Part shown: positions 34,101-43,900 of the stretch, piece after piece
Numbering within the stretch: the stretch's first letter is position 1
Layout of the letters: every line of letters starts with the position of its first letter
From: Flavobacterium sp. Root935
GTDB taxonomy: Bacteria; Bacteroidota; Bacteroidia; Flavobacteriales; Flavobacteriaceae
Assembly: GCF_001429295.1 (NCBI RefSeq)
Contig: NZ_LMJL01000008.1
Location: forward strand, 537,360-601,359
DNA length: 64,000 nucleotides
Reading direction: 5' to 3'
Translations under genes and position numbers: made by a program
Notes under the pieces: model-generated
Told to the model about the DNA's origin: nothing
Seen by the model: only the letters and a program-made list of their open reading frames with translations
Database searches by the model: none

Positions 34101-34808
34101 TTTTTCATCAACTTTGGCAATTGCTCCAGTAAAATTACTTCTTGCTATGGTTTGAAATCCCGTTATCACAACTTCTTTCATCGCAGCCACTTTGTCCTCT
34201 ACAACTAGGGTCAGCTGTGTTTTGCCTGAGATACCAAAAGATTTTTTCTCAATAGTCAATCCAGAGCATTCAAGAATGCCATTTTCTGGAACATTATCAA
34301 ATGTAAAACTTCCGTCAAAATCGGTTATACTATTTCTGTTTGTTCCTACAAGGGTAACAGTGACTCCAGGAAAAGGCTCATTTTTATTATTTAAAACCTT
34401 TCCTCGGACGTCGATTGATCCGTTTCCCAAATTTTCCGCTTTTTCTTTTCCTGCAGTTACCACAATGGTTTGATTGGTAAGCGAGTATTTTAAATTTTGC
34501 GAACTGAAAATTCGATTTAATGTTTCTTTTAAACTCGAATTCTTTACATTAATAGTAACAGGATTCGAATCTTTGAGCAATTTCTGAGTATAAAAGACTT
34601 CGTAGTTACTTTGTTTAGCAACTTCTTTTAAAACCGTTTCAAGCGGTGCGTCTTTGAAATTAATGCTAATATTCTGCGCTTGTCCTGAATAACTGCAAAG
34701 CAGCATAATAAGTGCACCGAATATCTTTAAACAAGTAGAAAAATTAAATCTGGGGATATTTTTTCCAGATTTTTTGTAAGGTTTTTTTGGTTGTAAATTT
34801 AATTTCAT
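31161..34808 (-). CDS. SusC/RagA TonB-dependent transporter with STN domain
   Basis: I place the start at the ATG at 34808 (MKLNLQPKKPYKK). A 9-residue longer form adds MFNYNQCKC, which is unlike a signal sequence. The order is: signal to about residue 45 (CSYSGQAQ); STN secretin/TonB N-terminal domain (about 46-110, ISINFKDAPLETVLKEVAKQ); carboxypeptidase-like beta-sandwich (about 130-205, GKVLNNKNEPFPGVTVTL); plug with SusC-type VVITGF, IDGLPTELTLNDINPYDIES and ASIYGSRAANGIIVLTTKKG; and a barrel ending LLGFNLTL. The STN domain, absent from the second SusC here, signals to FecR. FecR and the ECF sigma gene lie immediately upstream. Confidence 0.94.
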   Translation of the reverse strand: MKLNLQPKKPYKKSGKNIPRFNFSTCLKIFGALIMLLCSYSGQAQNISINFKDAPLETVLKEVAKQSNYEVFYTQKLLKDSNPVTINVKNSSLKETLNRIFSSQNLKYSLTNQTIVVTAGKEKAENLGNGSIDVRGKVLNNKNEPFPGVTVTLVGTNRNSITDFDGSFTFDNVPENGILECSGLTIEKKSFGISGKTQLTLVVEDKVAAMKEVVITGFQTIARSNFTGAIAKVDEKTLNENINTDLSSALEGRVAGLMFQKNPSGAAADKPILRGIGTFSSLEVGYSPLIVIDGLPTELTLNDINPYDIESVDVLKDAAAASIYGSRAANGIIVLTTKKGNGKLKVSINSDFFIAEKPNLRDMNYASTSDIIDLEQAVYNRERARFANTSTMFNNYGDIGNSSMKYYSPLYQLNRNLEEGKISNADYDSTLAQWRKNDYIQDYHDNVWQNEFRQRYNIAFSGSTSKQNTYVSLNYDESKNRVKFNQSRAFNLYAKSSFQINNWLNATFGVNGTYSNDDVTDGDYNDYLTIQKRYERITDDNGNLVIAPFVGIRDGFTSSGVINPAVAEKLASLSGFKPMSFNILNSLQEGIEKQNSLSLRAFANLKAKIWRGLSYNTQFQYEVRRNDNEQYYDINSYKMRYAINTLTGYNPTTNVYTPVEGFSTGGRYEQSSNQSTNYSFRNQLDYAEEFGEGKHSINALAGFEMRETFLPRTVESLRYGYDPVTLTSAVMNNLALSQTGVSSYIFGNNRTLGALARTQKEILHRYFSVFSTASYTYLSKYNLTGSYRVDRADLFGVDPKYKNRPLWSAGLGWNVSNEEFMKEVKWVTSLKLRGTYGINGNIDQSTTPYITATRRNDNLYQSLQYTNITAQPNPMLRWEKTQSTNVGLDYSLFRAKLNGSIDLYRKYSSDLLATTDLDPTVGALTRRINAGALLNKGVEFTVGSEWYNNGSFRVASNVVFAYNKTTVRKVTRAQSSASVYIASPGDFFEENELYNSLYAYQYGGTTNGYPYVLDENGNPSITFDANGNPISTSIKTVTNPDALVNMGSLMPTYTGSLSQRFSYKQFDLNFLFVFSGGNVMRKEVLAMDTDVVNLSGIADRYTDANQNGNTRLYVDLDESVRNYATTISSQWKNSSANVVDGDYIKLRNISLGYNLPKTFAAKMNISSAKFTFQMNNIWYWSAAGNRIDPEVYSANSATRNLPSPKTYLLGFNLTL

Positions 34809-34856
34809 ACATTTACATTGGTTATAGTTAAACAATAGGTGGACAACTTATACTGG

Positions 34857-34915
34857 CTATAAACTTTTATAACAACCAGAAGCATCGCAACTGCCTCTGG
34901 TTTTTTAGTTTATAG
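34857..34915. promoter_or_regulatory. Two-tier hairpin between the FecR gene and susC
   Basis: An outer 9-bp stem CTATAAACT (34857-34865) with AGTTTATAG (34907-34915) encloses an inner stem ACCAGA (34875-34880) with TCTGGT (34896-34901). The 59-nt element lies between the FecR stop (34941) and the SusC start (34808). Only the plus-strand reading has a clear T-run (TTTTTT). On the transcribed strand it could be a weak terminator, attenuator or mRNA-processing stem. Confidence 0.6.
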
Positions 34916-34940
34916 ACCAATATATACGGTAAATCTAGCT

Positions 34941-36080
34941 TTAGGGATAAACAATAATTGTTTTTCCTTCGACCTTAAATTTTATATTACTAAGCTCAAG
35001 TACTTTTAATACTTCAGATAAATTTTTATTCATAAACGTACCTCCGTTAAATCTGACATCCGAAACATCGCCGCGGTATTCTACTTTAATTCCATACCAG
35101 CGTTCTAATTGTTTCATGACTGTTTTTAAGTCGGCATTATCAAATTTAAAACGGCCGTTTTTCCAGGCAATCGCAGCTTCGGTATCCACTTCTTTAATTT
35201 TAATTTTAGCAAAATTGTCAGATACACTAGACTGCTGTCCGGGTTTTAAAATTGATTTTTGATTTTTATAAGAAACCGCAACACTTCCTTCTAATAAAGT
35301 GGTTTTTAAAACCGATTCATTATTATAAGCATGGACGTTAAAATGAGTTCCCAGTACTTCAATCGACTGGTTGCCTGACTTTACTATAAAAGGTTTATTT
35401 TTATTTTTGGCTACTTCAAAATAAGCTTCTCCTTCTAACTCCACAACTCTTTGATCGCCGTTAAACTGAGTTGGATATTTAATGGATGAAACGGTATTTA
35501 AGTATACTTTGGTTCCATCTGCCAAGACAATATTATACTGTCCTCCTGTTGGAGTTGAAAGGGTATTAAATGAATCTGGATCATCTTTTGAAGCATCAGC
35601 ATTTGGGTTAATGATATAAGTAATAACACCATTTGCTCCCATTTTAATAGTCACTTCTTGCTCGTCTCCTTCTTTGGCAATTGTATCTTTTCCAGAAATC
35701 GCAGACAGGACAATTTGTTTTCCGTTAGAAAGCGTTAAGATTCCTCTAGTGCCCCCTGGAGCAATTTCTTGTGGTTTTGCAGCAACCTCAATATTTTGTT
35801 GTTTGGGTTTGGTGAAATAAAATATTCCCGTACCCAATAATACAGCTATTGATGCGGCCACAGCAACACGAGGCCAAATACGAATTACCTTTGTTTCTTT
35901 ATACAAAGGTAACTTCGATTGCAGCAATTCGTAACTATCCTGTAGTTCATACTCGTTAAGCTGGCTGTTACTATTCGAAGCTTTATGCAAATACCAGGCA
36001 TCGAGTTTGTCTTTATCTTCATGAGATAAAGTCCCTTCCTGATATTTTTTTAGCAATGCTAAGATTTCCGTTTCATTCAT
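34941..36080 (-). CDS. FecR-family anti-sigma factor
   Basis: The 379-residue inner membrane protein has a cytoplasmic N-terminal helical region (1-70, EGTLSHEDKDKLDAWY). One transmembrane helix follows (about 73-90, VAVAASIAVLLGTGIFYF). The periplasmic FecR domain (about 170-290) has NTLSTPTGGQYNIVLADGTKVYLN, RVVELEGEAYFEVAKN and the LGTHFNVHAY motif. The C-terminal DUF4974/STN-like domain (about 310-379) has FDNADLKTVMKQLERWYGIKVEY. It holds the ECF sigma factor at 36277 until the STN domain of the SusC relays substrate binding. It lies 196 bp downstream of the sigma gene, so both may share one promoter or have separate ones. Confidence 0.93.
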   Translation of the reverse strand: MNETEILALLKKYQEGTLSHEDKDKLDAWYLHKASNSNSQLNEYELQDSYELLQSKLPLYKETKVIRIWPRVAVAASIAVLLGTGIFYFTKPKQQNIEVAAKPQEIAPGGTRGILTLSNGKQIVLSAISGKDTIAKEGDEQEVTIKMGANGVITYIINPNADASKDDPDSFNTLSTPTGGQYNIVLADGTKVYLNTVSSIKYPTQFNGDQRVVELEGEAYFEVAKNKNKPFIVKSGNQSIEVLGTHFNVHAYNNESVLKTTLLEGSVAVSYKNQKSILKPGQQSSVSDNFAKIKIKEVDTEAAIAWKNGRFKFDNADLKTVMKQLERWYGIKVEYRGDVSDVRFNGGTFMNKNLSEVLKVLELSNIKFKVEGKTIIVYP

Positions 36081-36276
36081 AAATACAATACGAAATTTGG
36101 TCCCGTTTTTAAGTAAGACAGTTAGAAATGACTTTTGTCATAGACAATGACAAAAAAAAATTAAAAAATTATTATCATATCATTAATAAAGCAAGAATAG
36201 TATTAACTCTTCTTTACGGATTACAACGATATATCAATATTTTACGAGAGAAATTAACAAAAACACAGCGACATAG

Positions 36277-36846
36277 TTACCACATAAAAACACCCATAAA
36301 ATTTTTGAGTTTTTCTCGTAATATTTTAACGGAATTATAAACTTGCTGTTTGGCTGTTTTGTCTGTAATATTTAATTGAAGTGCAATTTCGTCGTATGAA
36401 AGTTCTTCTACTTTCCTTAAGAGAAAAACTTCGCGCATTTTTTCGGGAAGCAAAGCAATTTCTTTTGCAATTATTGCTTCTAATTCTTTTTCTCTAAGTC
36501 TAGAATCAGCAAATACATAGTCGTTTTCAACAAAATTAGAAATGGAATCGGCATAGCGGGAAACCACTTTTTCGTGAGCGATATAATTGAGTACTCTATT
36601 TTTTACCGCTTTATATAAATAGGAAGAAAGAGATCCTGTTAGTATCAATTCGTAACGTTTGTTCCAGATCGAAAGAAAAACTTCTTGAACAACATCATTA
36701 GCCTCATCTTGATTTTCAAGTATTTTATAGGCATGATTCAATAAAAGTTTCGAATACCTTTCAAAAATTTCTGTATACGCTAGCTGATCATCTTCTTTAA
36801 GAAGATCAACTAAAATATGATCAGCATATTCGCTATAAACAGGCAT
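36277..36846 (-). CDS. ECF RNA polymerase sigma factor (Bacteroidota FecI-like)
   Basis: The 189-residue protein has sigma region 2 (YTEIFERYSKLLLNHAYKILENQDEANDVVQEVFLSIW, about 25-60). Region 4 (LPEKMREVFLLRKVEELSYDEIALQLNITDKTAKQQVYN, about 130-170) has a clear helix-turn-helix. Length and motifs match the FecI-like ECF group paired with FecR in Bacteroidota SusCD loci. It should direct transcription of the SusC/SusD/peptidase genes downstream when released by the anti-sigma. Its upstream region, 36847-37174, should hold the promoter, but no clear box is visible. Confidence 0.92.
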   Translation of the reverse strand: MPVYSEYADHILVDLLKEDDQLAYTEIFERYSKLLLNHAYKILENQDEANDVVQEVFLSIWNKRYELILTGSLSSYLYKAVKNRVLNYIAHEKVVSRYADSISNFVENDYVFADSRLREKELEAIIAKEIALLPEKMREVFLLRKVEELSYDEIALQLNITDKTAKQQVYNSVKILREKLKNFMGVFMW

Positions 36847-37174
36847 TTATGGGAAGGGTTGAGAATCAAAAAAGCAATATTAAACATTTTTTGTGTTAAA
36901 AACTAAAAGATGATTCAGTTACAAAAGGATGCATAGTTTTATAAGAATCCTTTTCTTACATCACCTTTTATTGATGATTCCATTATGCGAAAAAAGCGAT
37001 TTTACCTGTCTCTTTTTCTAATGAAAAATTTCAGATTTTCACTTACAATTAAAATCAGAAATATTCTAAAACAACAAAACAGAAAATGATCTTTTGGACC
37101 AATTTCTGTTTATAAATTCGATTAGAATGCAATCAAGCAATTTTAATTAATGCTTTCTGTTCTTAGAAACTTTT
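36847..37174. other. 328-bp intergenic region upstream of the ECF sigma gene
   Basis: The region is AT-rich without a credible ORF. It contains an inverted repeat AAAAGGAT (36923-36930) with ATCCTTTT (36947-36954) and, nearer the pectin locus, the hairpin at 37077-37111. It separates the FecI/FecR import locus from the pectin locus. Confidence 0.6.
37077..37111 (-). terminator. Possible terminator after the 37175 lipoprotein
   Basis: AAACAGAAA (37077-37085) pairs with TTTCTGTTT (37103-37111). Read leftwards it continues TGTTGTTTTAG, a weak U-tract. The position 64 bp after the stop is right, but the stem is AT-rich. Confidence 0.4.
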
Positions 37175-37825
37175 TTAATTAAAAATAACCGCATGATTTT
37201 TTTCTAAATGTTCTTCTGAAACTGCTTTTTTGGCTGTAAAAGTCTTTCCTTCAGAGCGTTTTACATCGCCTTGATATTGCATACTAAAACTCACATCATT
37301 CTCACTCGAAGTTAGTACACCATCTTTATAATAACTGGCAGTACCTTTTCCTGTAAAACTAACTTTATACGACTGACCGTTTTCTATAACTTTAAAAGTT
37401 CCGCCTGAAGGTCTAATGCTGATACCATTTTTAACCGACATTCCTCCTTTTTCAGAATTAATATTTTTGCCAAGTAAAGATTGTCCCCATCTTGTAAAAG
37501 TATAAGCAGTTGCTTCTGAATAACCTCCAAAGGCATAATCTCCTTTTGATAAATTATTTTGAAGGGAAGAAAACAATTCAAAATACACTACTGCCCCATC
37601 CTCTTCTCCAGAAATCGACTTTGATTTTAATGAAAAATCAATGTTATAGGCATTTCCTCTAACGCCGAAATTTTCAAGATAACCCTGCGACAACTCGACA
37701 CTTTGATTCCCTATTTTTAAAAAACCTTGATTTCCATTTCCATTGGAGTTTTCCTCATCATCCTTGGAACAGGAGGAAAATAATGTTATGAAAACCAGCG
37801 CTAATAATTTGATACTGTTACTCAT
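37175..37825 (-). CDS. Lipoprotein of unknown function, last gene of the pectin locus
   Basis: The 216-residue protein has the signal MSNSIKLLALVFITLFSSC (lipidated Cys19) and an acidic/Asn/Gly linker (SKDDEENSNGNGNQG). The beta-rich domain has repeats such as VVYFELFSSLQNNLSKGDYAFGG, GGTFKVIENGQSYKVSFTGKG and NDVSFSMQYQGDV. The pattern of alternating strands with aromatic residues suggests a small beta-sandwich or calycin-like binding protein. I do not recognise a family. It lies 85 bp beyond the stop of the giant pectinase gene on the same strand, separated by the hairpin at 37869-37904. It could be a separate unit or a read-through product, perhaps binding sugars at the surface, which is inference. 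Confidence 0.7.
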   Translation of the reverse strand: MSNSIKLLALVFITLFSSCSKDDEENSNGNGNQGFLKIGNQSVELSQGYLENFGVRGNAYNIDFSLKSKSISGEEDGAVVYFELFSSLQNNLSKGDYAFGGYSEATAYTFTRWGQSLLGKNINSEKGGMSVKNGISIRPSGGTFKVIENGQSYKVSFTGKGTASYYKDGVLTSSENDVSFSMQYQGDVKRSEGKTFTAKKAVSEEHLEKNHAVIFN

Positions 37826-37868
37826 ATCTTTATGATTAAATTTTTTATACTAATGAATTCATTTTCAT

Positions 37869-37904
37869 AATCAGGGACAATAAATCAAATTCCTGTCCCT
37901 GATT
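37869..37904 (-). terminator. Strong hairpin after the giant pectinase gene
   Basis: A perfect 11-bp stem, AATCAGGGACA (37869-37879) with TGTCCCTGATT (37894-37904), and a 14-nt loop lie 7 bp after the stop codon at 37911. No T-run follows on either strand, so it may be an mRNA 3'-end stabiliser or a factor-dependent terminator. Confidence 0.6.
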
Positions 37905-37910
37905 TCAAAC

Positions 37911-40900
37911 TTATTTAACTATGATTCTAGTAGATAATCCTGTTTTTAGGCTTTTGATGAAATAACTTCCTGATGCAAGATCTGATATAGAAATATCTGT
38001 TTCAAAACCTGCTGTATCTAATTGTTTTATTAGAAGTCCGTTCATACTAAAAATTACTACGCTGTCATAATCAATGCTGGATTTCAAGGTAATTTTACCA
38101 GTTGCAACTGTTGGAAATGCATAAAAATCACCTAACTTTTTCCATCGTCCGTAAAGCGTAAAGTTTTCTTTTTGTTTACTGTCAAATCCACTTATTTCTT
38201 TTCCGTAAGCGCTGTCAGAATACCATCCTAAAAATCGATACCCTACGCAGGAAGCCTCTTCAAGTTTATAAACCGTTCCCGTTTCTACGCTTGCTTTATT
38301 AGGATTAACTGTTCCTGATGGTAAGTTCATATAAGAGATATTATAGAAAGTAGGCGGCACAACCTCATCGGCTTTGTTATTACCTCCTGCTCCCCAAAAA
38401 GCATATAAAACTTGGTTTCCTGTTGCAGTAACTGCAATTTCTTTTAAAGAATTAGGCACTGTGGCAGAAGCCGACCATCCGAAAAATGTGTACCCTTTTA
38501 AAACTGGAACGGGCAGCGTTAACAATGTACCCTCAGTATATTCTAGGGGAGTTAAACCCGTTAAAGCTTTACCGTCAATTGAATTCATATAAGAAATTGC
38601 AGATTTTACAACTGGTTTTGCGTCGGGTTTGTTGTTTCCGCCTTCGCCCCAAAAAGCATAAAACACTTGATTTCCTGTTGCTGTAGCCGGAATACTTTTA
38701 ATTAATCCAGGCGAAGTCGCTGTACTTGACCAGCCAAAAAAAGTATATCCTTCTAATTTTGGTGTTCCTAAATTGGTAACTGATCCTTCCATAAATTCAG
38801 CTGGTGAAAGGGTTATGGGTTTTCCATCGATAGAATTCAGATAATTTATTGGTGAAAATTTAGAATCTGCTTTTAACCATCTCGGATCTCCCAAAGCTCC
38901 GCCGCCGATACCTGCTGCTGCTAATGGAGAATTTTTAGAAAAACTAAAATTTCCCTGTAGTGGATTAGGATATGAAAGTGCTGTCATACCTAAACCTGTC
39001 AATGTTTTAACATTGGTTTCTGTAACGGCAATAGTTCCTTTTGTTGATTGAGCAGATACTCCTGTAAAAAGATTGTTGTCTAAAACTGCCGTTCCTGCGC
39101 CATTGACATTGTTAGAATAGAACATATAAATCGCTTTCGGATTTTCACGTTCGTCCTGCATAATATTATTCTTGAAGGTGAAAGTTGATGTTTTACTGTA
39201 TTGATTATCTATAAATACAAAACCATTTCCTTCCTGACTGCAGGCATTATAAATTGTATTATTTTCGATCGTTACATTTATTGGCTCGTTTACATTATCT
39301 TTTTTCTGAAGAATTATAAAGTTGTTTCCTTTTGAATAATTGAAAATGGTCGAGTTTTTAATCGAAACCGAATTTACAATATGTGAATCTGGCTGAATAA
39401 AATTACCTCCCTGAGCGCTGCTTCCGTCAATTAAACAATTATCTAAAGCAATTTTTGAAATTGGATGGTCGCTAGTTCCTTCTGTTACTAATAAACTTTG
39501 TTTGATTCCTTTTATCGAAGCGTTTTTTATTTCAAAATTAGATAAACCTGCTCCTTTTTTAAACTGCATTACATTAGAATCAGCATTTGTGAAATCAAAA
39601 TCTACACCATTGAAACTGAAACTTCCTGAGAAGATTTCTGGATTTTCTGAATAAAAAGATCCAGCAAAAACAGGTTTTGCACCTTCATCTGGAACAAATG
39701 TATATTTATGATTTTTCACCGCTAGCGGAGTACTTGTTGTGTACGTACCGCCAGCCATAATAAACTTTGTACCATCTTCTGCTGCATTATATTTCTCAAC
39801 AAAATTTTGCGGATTTACATAAACATCTAAACTTCCGTTTTGAGTTGACGTAATATTATACACAAGGCTGTTGATGTAAACTTCAATATTGGTATAAATG
39901 CCATCAACTGTTTTTAAATTACCATCAGCAGCACTTGCAGGATTCAACCCTTTCTCTGTTTCCCATTTATCTGGCATACCGTCTCCGTCTGTATCTAAAG
40001 GTGCTTCGCCAGTAGGAAGAACCGGCCATCCTCCAGTTGCTGATGGTGTATCGATATAACCGTTTGTACTTCCGTTACCGCCATTCATAATACTTGCAGT
40101 TCCAGAGCGAGTATCATCTACGGCTCTTTTATCTACAGCATCTCTGTATAAATTGGCACCCGCATTTTCTAAAACCAATTCATAAGCTTTTGTCGCACTG
40201 TGTGTCGTAATTTCGCCAAAAGGATGCGGGGCTTCAATTTTAACTTCTTCTTTATCAGCATCACTTACTGGCAGCTGGCTGCTATGAAACTGACTGTAAA
40301 CACCATAAGTCCAGTTATCCTGAGTAGTTCTTGGAGACCCGACAACATAGTTACCGTCTACATAATATTTTCCCCAGATTCCGTATAATGGAGAAGTGGC
40401 ATCTAAACTTCTTCCCGTTGATAAAATACGTTCTTTAGTAGAATTAGAAGTTCCAGGGCCTGGTTTCCAGTAATTATTAACCAGATTCACATTCATAGCG
40501 TCTCCGCCGTAACAACTGTTTCCTCCCCAGTTGTATATGACGTTGTTACGAATATCCACTAAATCGGTTTTTGCAAAAATATCGTTAGCATATTCTCCCA
40601 ACCTTGGATTACGGCTGTCATGATGCGCTAATAAATTATGGTGAAAAGAAGCATTTTTACCTCCCCAAACACCACCATAACCGTGAGCTCCTTTGGCATG
40701 AACTGAATTACGTAGACTTTCGGAAATGATACACCATTGAAGCGTAAAGTTTTCATTTTGGTAAAAAGAAACACATTCGTCTGTTGACCAGCTCATTGAA
40801 CAGTGATCTACAATGATATTTTTTTGGAAACGTCCGCCTAATGCATCATTTTCTACATCATGGGTATCTCCCATTCTAAAACGTAAATAACGAAGAATTA

Positions 40901-43900
40901 CATTATTTCCTCTTACTTTAACATTGTAATCTTTTATCGTAATACCACCGCCTGGCGCTGTTTGTCCGGCAATAGTGATATTATCCGTAACACTTAATTC
41001 ACTTTTCAATTCGATATTTCCCGAAACTTTAAAAACAACAATTCTAGGACCTGCCTGATTTATGGCATCACGAAGAGAACCTGCTCCCGAATCATTTAAA
41101 TTGGTTACATAAATTAGTTTTCCGCCGCGGCCTCCTGTTACGTATTTACCGTAACCTTCGGCTCCTGGAAACGCAGGAACAGTTTCTGTACCTCCGCCAG
41201 TAGTTTCTTTTTTCACTTCAATCTTTCCTTCTCCTGTAAAAAACTCAGGATTTGTGGTTTTGTCATAAAGTCCTTCTTTAAAATCTACTCCATTTATAGT
41301 AAGCTTTTGAACATTCAAAACAGTATTTAATACCGCTTTTCCATTAGCCGTTATATTCAAATTTAAGTTTGACCCTGCAGCGCGTTCATGACTAAAAATT
41401 ACGTAATTATCCTGACCAACGTTTATTGTTCCAGAACCAAAAGCATTTGCAGATGCCCCATCAATCGCAGTTGGATAATTTAGTGTTGGGAATTTTGTAC
41501 TTTTTTGAGTTAAATCCCAAGTTCCTATAAATTCGCTGTTGTCTCCTTTTAAAAGTAAAATACCTGTATTGGCAATAACGCCTTGACCCGTATTCATCGG
41601 AATAATATTTCCACTTCCAGAAACTGGTCCGCTTAGAGTCATTATGGTTTGATTGGCTATTCCTGAAATCATTTCAAATTTCACATTTCCAGAAATTACT
41701 ATTGGAGCTTCTAACGTCATTCCTGCACCGCTTGTATTGTAATATACGCGTGTTCCGTCTTTAAAAATTAAATTTCCTGTGGCTTTATGAGCACCTCTTA
41801 ATCGAAGTGTACCTGCGCCAGAAAAAATAATATCAGCTGGAAAAACAGTAGCTGTTGTTTCTATTTCTTTTGTGCTTGAAACAGTTTTACCTGCAGCTGG
41901 CATTTCAGCTGGACTGAAATTTGCTGCATTATCCCAGCTTTTATTTACTGCTGCTGTAAATTCATAATCAAAATTTGTTGGCGGAGTTACTTCGTCAGGT
42001 TTGTTGTTTCCTGCTGTTCCCCAAAAAGCGTATAATGTTTGATTTCCTGTTACAGTCGCTGCAATTTCTTTTAAAGAATTTGGAACTGAAGCAGAAGCTG
42101 ACCACCCGAAAAAAGTGTAACCTTTTAAAGTTGGAACTGGAAGTGTTTGAGCTGTGCCTTCAGTATATTCTATTGGTGTTAAACCTGATATAGTAGTACC
42201 ATCAATCGAATTTAAATAGGCAATAGAAGATTTAACAGCTCCGCCAATTGTCATATTGATAGTGCTTGCATCACTTAATCCGCCATATTCATTTGCAGTT
42301 TGTATGGTATAAACATAAGTACCTGCTGTTTTAGAAGTTTCTACATAACTTGCTTCAGTCGTAATAGCTAAAATTTTACCGTCTCTACTCACAACATAAC
42401 ACATTGCATATTGATTTTCATCCCATTTTAAAGTGTTATTTCCAGCAGCAATAAGATTGGCTGGTTTTGTAACTTGTTCTACAACTCTGCGCGGGTCCCA
42501 TTTATCTGTACCGCTTAGCACATTTTCAATTGTGAATTCATCTGCTTGAGCTTTTGTCAAAACTGGATTATAATTTCCTGTCTGCGAAATGCCGTTTACT
42601 GTAAATGTATTGGTTCTATTATCAGTATTAACGGCAATTCCGTTTCCGTTTACACTATTGTATTCTGCAAAAAGTGCTGGATATGTTCCCATATTTGCCC
42701 ATCCAAGTACATTGGGCTCATTTATCATTTTAGTATTGAGATAAACTGCTCTTGGTGAATTCTGCCACGGACGCCCTAAATAATAACTGGCTGAAGCGGT
42801 AATGGTATTATTATTAAAAATATAGCCATATTGTGTAGCTACATCGTGGTTTGGTGCTACGATATAACCGGGTGCAACAGAAACCAATTTACATTCTTCA
42901 AACCAATGTGTTCCTCCTCCACATATAAAATCGACATCGCCTTCGATTGTTGATTTATAATAAAAACTTCTTTTTCCGCCTGTTACCTGCGTATCTTGTT
43001 TACTTCTTAATCTAATTCCGTTATAAACATTTCTATCTCCTGCGGGATTTAGTGCAGGTTTTTGTCCAGAATTTATAATTCCGTCTTTGTGTTCTATCGT
43101 AATATTTTCCATGTACAAATCATTGGCTTCGATAGAAAGAACGGCATTTTTAATTCCCTGACCTGGATTTCCCTGAAAGATTACTTTGTCTTTGGATTGT
43201 GCAACCAAAGAAACATTGTTTTTTCCTGATGGAAGTTTCAATACAATATCCTGCGGATTTGTACCATCTCCACCCAAATTATAGGTTCCGTTGGTAATTA
43301 AAACCAAAAATCTCGATGCAGAGTTATTAGGCGCTGCGTTAAATGCTTCGGCTATGGTTTTTACATATTTTCCAGAAGCAAGCTGTTCTGTAGTAGCATC
43401 AGCATCGACAATTAAATCAAATTTTCGTTTAACTGGAATTGGTTTTTCCATTGTTTTAAACGATAAACTAATCGCGTCGCCATTGTTTCCGGAAAGGTCC
43501 TTTACAAATCCAGCAGGTATAGTAAAAGTATATTGTTTATTATATTCTAATCCGAAGTAACTAAATTTTACCGTTTTATTTACAAATTCGGCAGTTAGAT
43601 TTTTTCCATTTAAAACTGCTTGTCCAGTACCTAATTGAACTTGTTCGTTAAAGTTCAGAATGATATTTCCATTTGCTCCCACAGTTAATGAAGCTTCTGC
43701 TGGAAACGAAGATTCGAGAACAGGTGGGTTTGTATCTGTAACCAAAACCTCATCGGCTTTAATCATCACATTAGATAAAATCGTAGCCGTTACATCGACA
43801 GCAGATCCATGTTTGGGTCCGTTAATATTTGGAAACCATCTCAGGTATATTTTTTCTTTACCTTCTGCTTCAGCAGGAAGAATTCCTCCAATAGAAGTAA

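Noticed and set aside
36923-36954. AAAAGGAT/ATCCTTTT inverted repeat upstream of the ECF sigma gene as an operator
   Set aside because: Only 8 AT-rich base pairs and no matching copy near the regulated genes; too weak to call a binding site.
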